The notes under the pieces were generated by a model. That model searched no databases. It worked only from the letters and a program-made list of their open reading frames with translations, and was not told the origin of the DNA. Positions 5,582-7,907 of a DNA stretch of 7,907 bases are shown one piece after another. Within the stretch, counting starts at the first letter, position 1. Every line of letters starts with the position of its first letter. Origin of the DNA: JBDTRY01 sp039931435 (lineage in GTDB: Bacteria; Acidobacteriota; Thermoanaerobaculia; Gp7-AA8); contig JBDTRY010000184.1 in the NCBI GenBank assembly GCA_039931435.1, positions 1 through 7,907 of the forward strand, written 5' to 3'. The position numbers were made by a program, and so were the translations under genes.

Positions 5582-7129
5582 ATGACTTCGACACCGTACC
5601 AGCCTTTCGCCGGACCCGCCGACCGCGTCAGTTTCATGGAAGAACAGGCCGGCAACCGGAGGGCGACGTGGCGAGTCGGCACTCTGTGTCTGGCCACCGT
5701 GACCGCTCTCGGGATGGCCTTCAGCGCCATCGTCACGCCTCTCCTCTTCATGATCGGCGAGTTCGCCTATAAATTTGCGGGCATGTTCCTGCCCTTTCCT
5801 CGATTCTTCGATACGGCCTTCGACGGACTGGCGCATTACCTCGGCCAGAACGAATTTTACGGGGAGCCGGCATGGACCCGCGCCCATTACGTAGGGGTGA
5901 CCGTGCTCTGGATCGGTCCCGGCGTCCTGGCACTGATCGTTGCCTGGCTCTTCGTCCGTTTTCTTTTTTTCCGGGTGGGTATCGGGGGATTCCTTCTGAC
6001 GATGGGAGCCCGGTCTCCACGGACGGACGATCTCGAAGAAGTTCAGCTGGTGAACATCGTCACCGAAATGGCCATCGCCGCCGGCGTGCCACCTCCCAGC
6101 GTCATGCTCATCGACTCATCCCTGATGAATGCAGCATCGGTTGGAGTCTCCAGAAACAATTCCACGGTCGTTATTTCCCGGCGCGTGCTCGACGAGCTCG
6201 ATCGCGACGAAACCCAGGGACTTCTCGCATACGTAATTGCCAGCATCGGCAACGGAGACCTGAATATCGGCATGATGACCATGTCGCTCTTCCAGACCTT
6301 CGGCCTGGTCATGAGTTTCCTGGACATCCCTTTCAGCCGGGCAGCCAGACTGGCGCTCTGGCGCACGGCGAAACTGGCCATCAAGCCCCTCGGGCCGGAC
6401 ACGGACGCGGAGGCACAGGTAGTCACGGTAATGCTGGCCAGCAGAATGCGTCCGGACGCCCTCGAAGAAATGAACGTCTTCATGGAAAAGGCCCTCCACC
6501 CGGGACTGGGCACGGTGGGGACGATCATCGGCAGCCTGTTCCTGCTGGCGATCATGCCGTGGCTTCTGGCGCGGCTGTTCGGGTCCCTGCTTCTGATGCT
6601 GGTCATGCTTTTTCTTCTCGGTCCCATGCTGGCCGCCTCGTGGAGAACGCGGCGTTTCCTGGCCGATTCCACGGCCGTGCAGCTCACGCGTAATCCGAGC
6701 GGACTGGCACGTGCTCTGGTATCGCTCGCAGAGCGCGGCGATGTTATTGCCAACGCCGGCGTAGGAGACCTGATGTTCGTCGTAGGTCCTGAGGCCGGTT
6801 CTGGTCGCGGCAGGCGGCGGATGATGGACCAGATCCGAGAGGTTGGCGAACGAGGGGATGGCGGGCTGGCGGCAAGGTCCGCGGATGTGCGCCAGGTGGT
6901 CATGGAAGCGGCCGTTCGCGGCGACAAGTCCGAGGAAAACAGTTTCGCCGAGCAGCAGGGAATCGTCGGATCGTTCCATCCTTCGTTGAACAGCCGCATT
7001 TCGAAATTGAAAAAGATGGGCGCAGATGTCGAGTGGCGGGAAGTCAGGGAATACCACTTCGGGCCATGGCTCCTCGGTTGCGCCGCGTTTGTGGTCGCAG
7101 TGATCGTACTGGTGAAGTCCTGCGGCTGA
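5582..7129 (+). CDS. M48-family membrane pseudopeptidase (HtpX/Ste24-like, zinc site lost)
   Basis: This 515-residue membrane protein has the plan of the large bacterial M48 peptidases: N-terminal helices (about 33-55 and 104-131), the peptidase core from about 150, a helix pair (about 312-351) inserted in the core, then the third-ligand region, and a C-terminal helix (about 494-512). Family landmarks are kept: AAGVPPPSVMLIDS (166-179), MNA (182-184), LDELDRDETQG (203-213), IGNGD (222-226), FLADSTAVQLTRNPSGLARAL (359-379) and FHPSLNSRI (465-473). The catalytic motif is not. Where active members read HExxH, this reads Y217-V-I-A-S221, and the usual Glu before F-x-A-D is R358. All three zinc ligands and the general base are therefore missing, while the frame is intact, so it is a predicted pseudopeptidase rather than a decayed gene. 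It may act as a membrane scaffold, chaperone or regulator, which is inference. The ATG at 5582 is chosen over 5564 because the latter lies in the -10-like hexamer. The zinc-ribbon gene follows after 75 bases. Confidence 0.85.
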   Translation: MTSTPYQPFAGPADRVSFMEEQAGNRRATWRVGTLCLATVTALGMAFSAIVTPLLFMIGEFAYKFAGMFLPFPRFFDTAFDGLAHYLGQNEFYGEPAWTRAHYVGVTVLWIGPGVLALIVAWLFVRFLFFRVGIGGFLLTMGARSPRTDDLEEVQLVNIVTEMAIAAGVPPPSVMLIDSSLMNAASVGVSRNNSTVVISRRVLDELDRDETQGLLAYVIASIGNGDLNIGMMTMSLFQTFGLVMSFLDIPFSRAARLALWRTAKLAIKPLGPDTDAEAQVVTVMLASRMRPDALEEMNVFMEKALHPGLGTVGTIIGSLFLLAIMPWLLARLFGSLLLMLVMLFLLGPMLAASWRTRRFLADSTAVQLTRNPSGLARALVSLAERGDVIANAGVGDLMFVVGPEAGSGRGRRRMMDQIREVGERGDGGLAARSADVRQVVMEAAVRGDKSEENSFAEQQGIVGSFHPSLNSRISKLKKMGADVEWREVREYHFGPWLLGCAAFVVAVIVLVKSCG

Positions 7130-7137
7130 CGAACTGA

Positions 7138-7159
7138 GCCTGTCACTGGCGTTTTTTTT
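7138..7159 (+). terminator. Weak T-tailed terminator candidate after the M48-like gene
   Basis: A short GCC/GGC stem (7138-7140 with 7148-7150, 7-base loop) is followed by eight Ts (7152-7159). The T-run is clear but the stem is only 3 bp, so intrinsic termination would be partial at best. The next gene has its own -10-like hexamer 34 bases further on. Confidence 0.3.
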
Positions 7160-7192
7160 GGGATTCTGCTCGAACAGCTCCGATTTGCGCGC

Positions 7193-7198
7193 TATGAT
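7193..7198 (+). promoter_or_regulatory. -10-like hexamer TATGAT, zinc-ribbon gene
   Basis: TATGAT matches the -10 consensus at 5 of 6 positions and ends 6 bases before the GTG at 7205. The predicted transcription start falls on the start codon. The bases between (CCCCTC) are the opposite of a Shine-Dalgarno, which strengthens the leaderless reading. Confidence 0.45.
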
Positions 7199-7204
7199 CC
7201 CCTC

Positions 7205-7591
7205 GTGCTTTGTCCCGTGTGCAATCTGCCCATGATTGTCGTGGAGCGCCGCGGAATCGAAGTCGATTACTGCCTGCAGTGTCACGGCATGTGGTTCGAC
7301 AGCGGTGAAATCGATCTCCTCGCGCAGGCGCTCGAACTTCCGCTGCCGGACATCGAAATCCATTCCGTCGAATCTGACGAGAAGACCCGGCGCTGTCCGC
7401 GCTGCGACACGCGAATGAATAAAATCCATCTTGGAGAGTTCCACGGCGCAACGATCGACTCCTGCGTCCACGGGCACGGATTCTGGTTCGACCGCGGCGA
7501 GCTGTCCTCGATCTTCGACCGCCCATCCTCCATCACCACCCCTCAGGAAGCAGCGATGATCACCTTCCTCGGTGAGGTCCTGGGAAAGTGA
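7205..7591 (+). CDS. Double zf-TFIIB-like zinc-ribbon protein
   Basis: This 128-residue soluble protein is built of two zf-TFIIB-type zinc ribbons. The first has C3-P-V-C6 and C23-L-Q-C26 followed by HGMWFDSGEIDLL, the family's typical ribbon plus 'W-F-D-x-G-E' helix start. The second has C64-P-R-C67 and C87, then HGHGFWFDRGELSSIF; the position matching C26 is G90, so a nearby His (H89 or H91) would have to supply the fourth ligand. A short charged linker (about 50-62) joins them. The GTG start is required to include the first CPVC, and no other start exists upstream in frame. Proteins of this type are small and of poorly known role, in zinc binding or as partners of other proteins. It lies 75 bases after the M48-like pseudopeptidase on the same strand, so a joint function is possible but not shown. 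Confidence 0.88.
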   Translation: MLCPVCNLPMIVVERRGIEVDYCLQCHGMWFDSGEIDLLAQALELPLPDIEIHSVESDEKTRRCPRCDTRMNKIHLGEFHGATIDSCVHGHGFWFDRGELSSIFDRPSSITTPQEAAMITFLGEVLGK

Positions 7592-7678
7592 CGGCGGGAG
7601 GACATTCTTGCCTGCTATCCCGCGCGGCAGAACGGCGCAGGCGCCGGTGTCACATGGAACGACATAACTACCAGGGCG

Positions 7679-7796
7679 TGTCATCCTGAAGCGTCGAGCG
7701 AAGGATCTCTTCTACCTTCCCGGTTGGCCATCCGCGTGAGGGGCACGGTTCTCGTTGACGAGATCCTTCGGTCGCTACGCTCCCTCAAGGATGACA
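7679..7796. repeat. 118-base imperfect palindromic repeat, copy 1
   Basis: The left arm (7679-7709) and right arm (7760-7796) are inverted. The outer 9 bases pair perfectly (TGTCATCCT with AGGATGACA), and so do the inner 11 (CGAAGGATCTC 7699-7709 with GAGATCCTTCG 7760-7770). Between them AGCGT pairs with ACGCT (7777-7781), with small bulges. A 50-base spacer lies between the arms. The compensating structure, the absence of coding potential and the near-identical second copy suggest a non-autonomous mobile or REP/MITE-like element. Repeats with a TGTCATCCTGA...GCGAAGGATCT core occur widely in genomes of several phyla; the match to them is from memory and not searched. Confidence 0.8.
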
Positions 7797-7835
7797 AGCT
7801 CCCCAGACCCCGCGAAAACGAGGGGCGTTTCATTA

Positions 7836-7847
7836 GAAGCGTCGAGC
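7836..7847 (+). repeat. 12-base fragment of the palindromic repeat
   Basis: GAAGCGTCGAGC is identical to positions 7688-7699 of copy 1 and lies five bases upstream of copy 2. It may be the remnant of an older copy into which copy 2 was inserted or recombined. It is short but specific to this repeat. Confidence 0.5.
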
Positions 7848-7852
7848 AGCGC

Positions 7853-7907
7853 TGTCATCCTGAAGCGTCGAGCGAAGGATCTCTTCTACCTTCCCGGTTG
7901 GCCATCC
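7853..7907. repeat. Palindromic repeat, copy 2 (cut by window end)
   Basis: All 55 bases from 7853 to the window end are identical to 7679-7733, covering the whole left arm plus 24 bases of the spacer. The two copies start 174 bases apart in direct orientation. The right arm would lie beyond the window. Confidence 0.85.

Larger units (their letters stand above)
7592..7907. other. Gene-free region carrying palindromic repeats
   Basis: No credible gene is seen in the last 316 bases. It begins with a GC-rich dyad after the zinc-ribbon gene, CGGCG-CAGG-CGCCG (7633-7646), with no T-run. It then holds one full palindromic repeat (7679-7796), a short spacer with a fragment of the repeat, and the left half of a second copy (from 7853) that continues past the window. 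Confidence 0.7.

Noticed and set aside
5582..7129. Active zinc metalloprotease (HtpX) assignment
   Set aside because: The fold markers fit M48, but HExxH reads YVIAS and the third ligand is Arg, so a working protease should not be annotated.
6116..7684. 522-residue open frame on the minus strand
   Set aside because: It is antisense to the M48-like and zinc-ribbon genes, both with clear family motifs. The translation is rich in Arg, His, Gln and Asp without hydrophobic core patterns and ends inside the palindromic repeat.
7679..7907. CRISPR array
   Set aside because: Two direct copies of a long palindromic unit 174 bases apart, with no regular 30-40 base spacers and no cas genes, do not form an array.
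7592..7907. Insertion sequence
   Set aside because: No transposase frame, no target-site duplication visible at the one complete copy, and the length is far too short for an autonomous element.

Overview
This is a GC-rich bacterial chromosome window (about 60% GC by eye) holding eight protein genes, no RNA genes and no transposase. The organism cannot be named from sequence alone. The mix of genes with and without Shine-Dalgarno sites, and a dispersed palindromic repeat of the 'GTCATCCTGA...GCGAAGGATCT' type, would fit Acidobacteriota or another soil or sediment phylum. That placement is inference.

Left part, plus strand: a single-domain STAS protein of the anti-sigma-factor-antagonist type (110-463) stands behind two strong inverted repeats. 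After 215 bases come a GNAT acetyltransferase (679-1215) and, 36 bases on, a probable lipoprotein alpha/beta hydrolase (1252-2028). These last two look co-transcribed.

Middle part, minus strand: the hydrolase converges on a DUF1440/YagU-like membrane protein (2613-2071). Upstream of that on the same strand are an unrecognised 75-residue membrane-associated protein (3070-2843) and an ABC exporter pair, ATPase (5504-4572) and ABC-2 permease (4575-3319), joined by an ATGA overlap. The exporter is followed by tandem GC-rich stem-loops that probably end its transcript.

Right part, plus strand: divergent from the exporter, across only 77 bases, is a large membrane protein of the M48 peptidase family (5582-7129). 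Its HExxH motif reads YVIAS and its third zinc ligand is Arg, so it is a predicted pseudopeptidase. It is followed by a small protein with two zf-TFIIB-like zinc ribbons (7205-7591). The last 316 bases have no gene and carry a large palindromic repeat and the start of a second, identical copy cut by the window end.

The points most worth checking are the catalytically dead M48 protein paired with a zinc-ribbon protein, the recurrence of a -10-like hexamer right in front of start codons that lack a Shine-Dalgarno site (possible leaderless transcripts), and the terminal repeat family.
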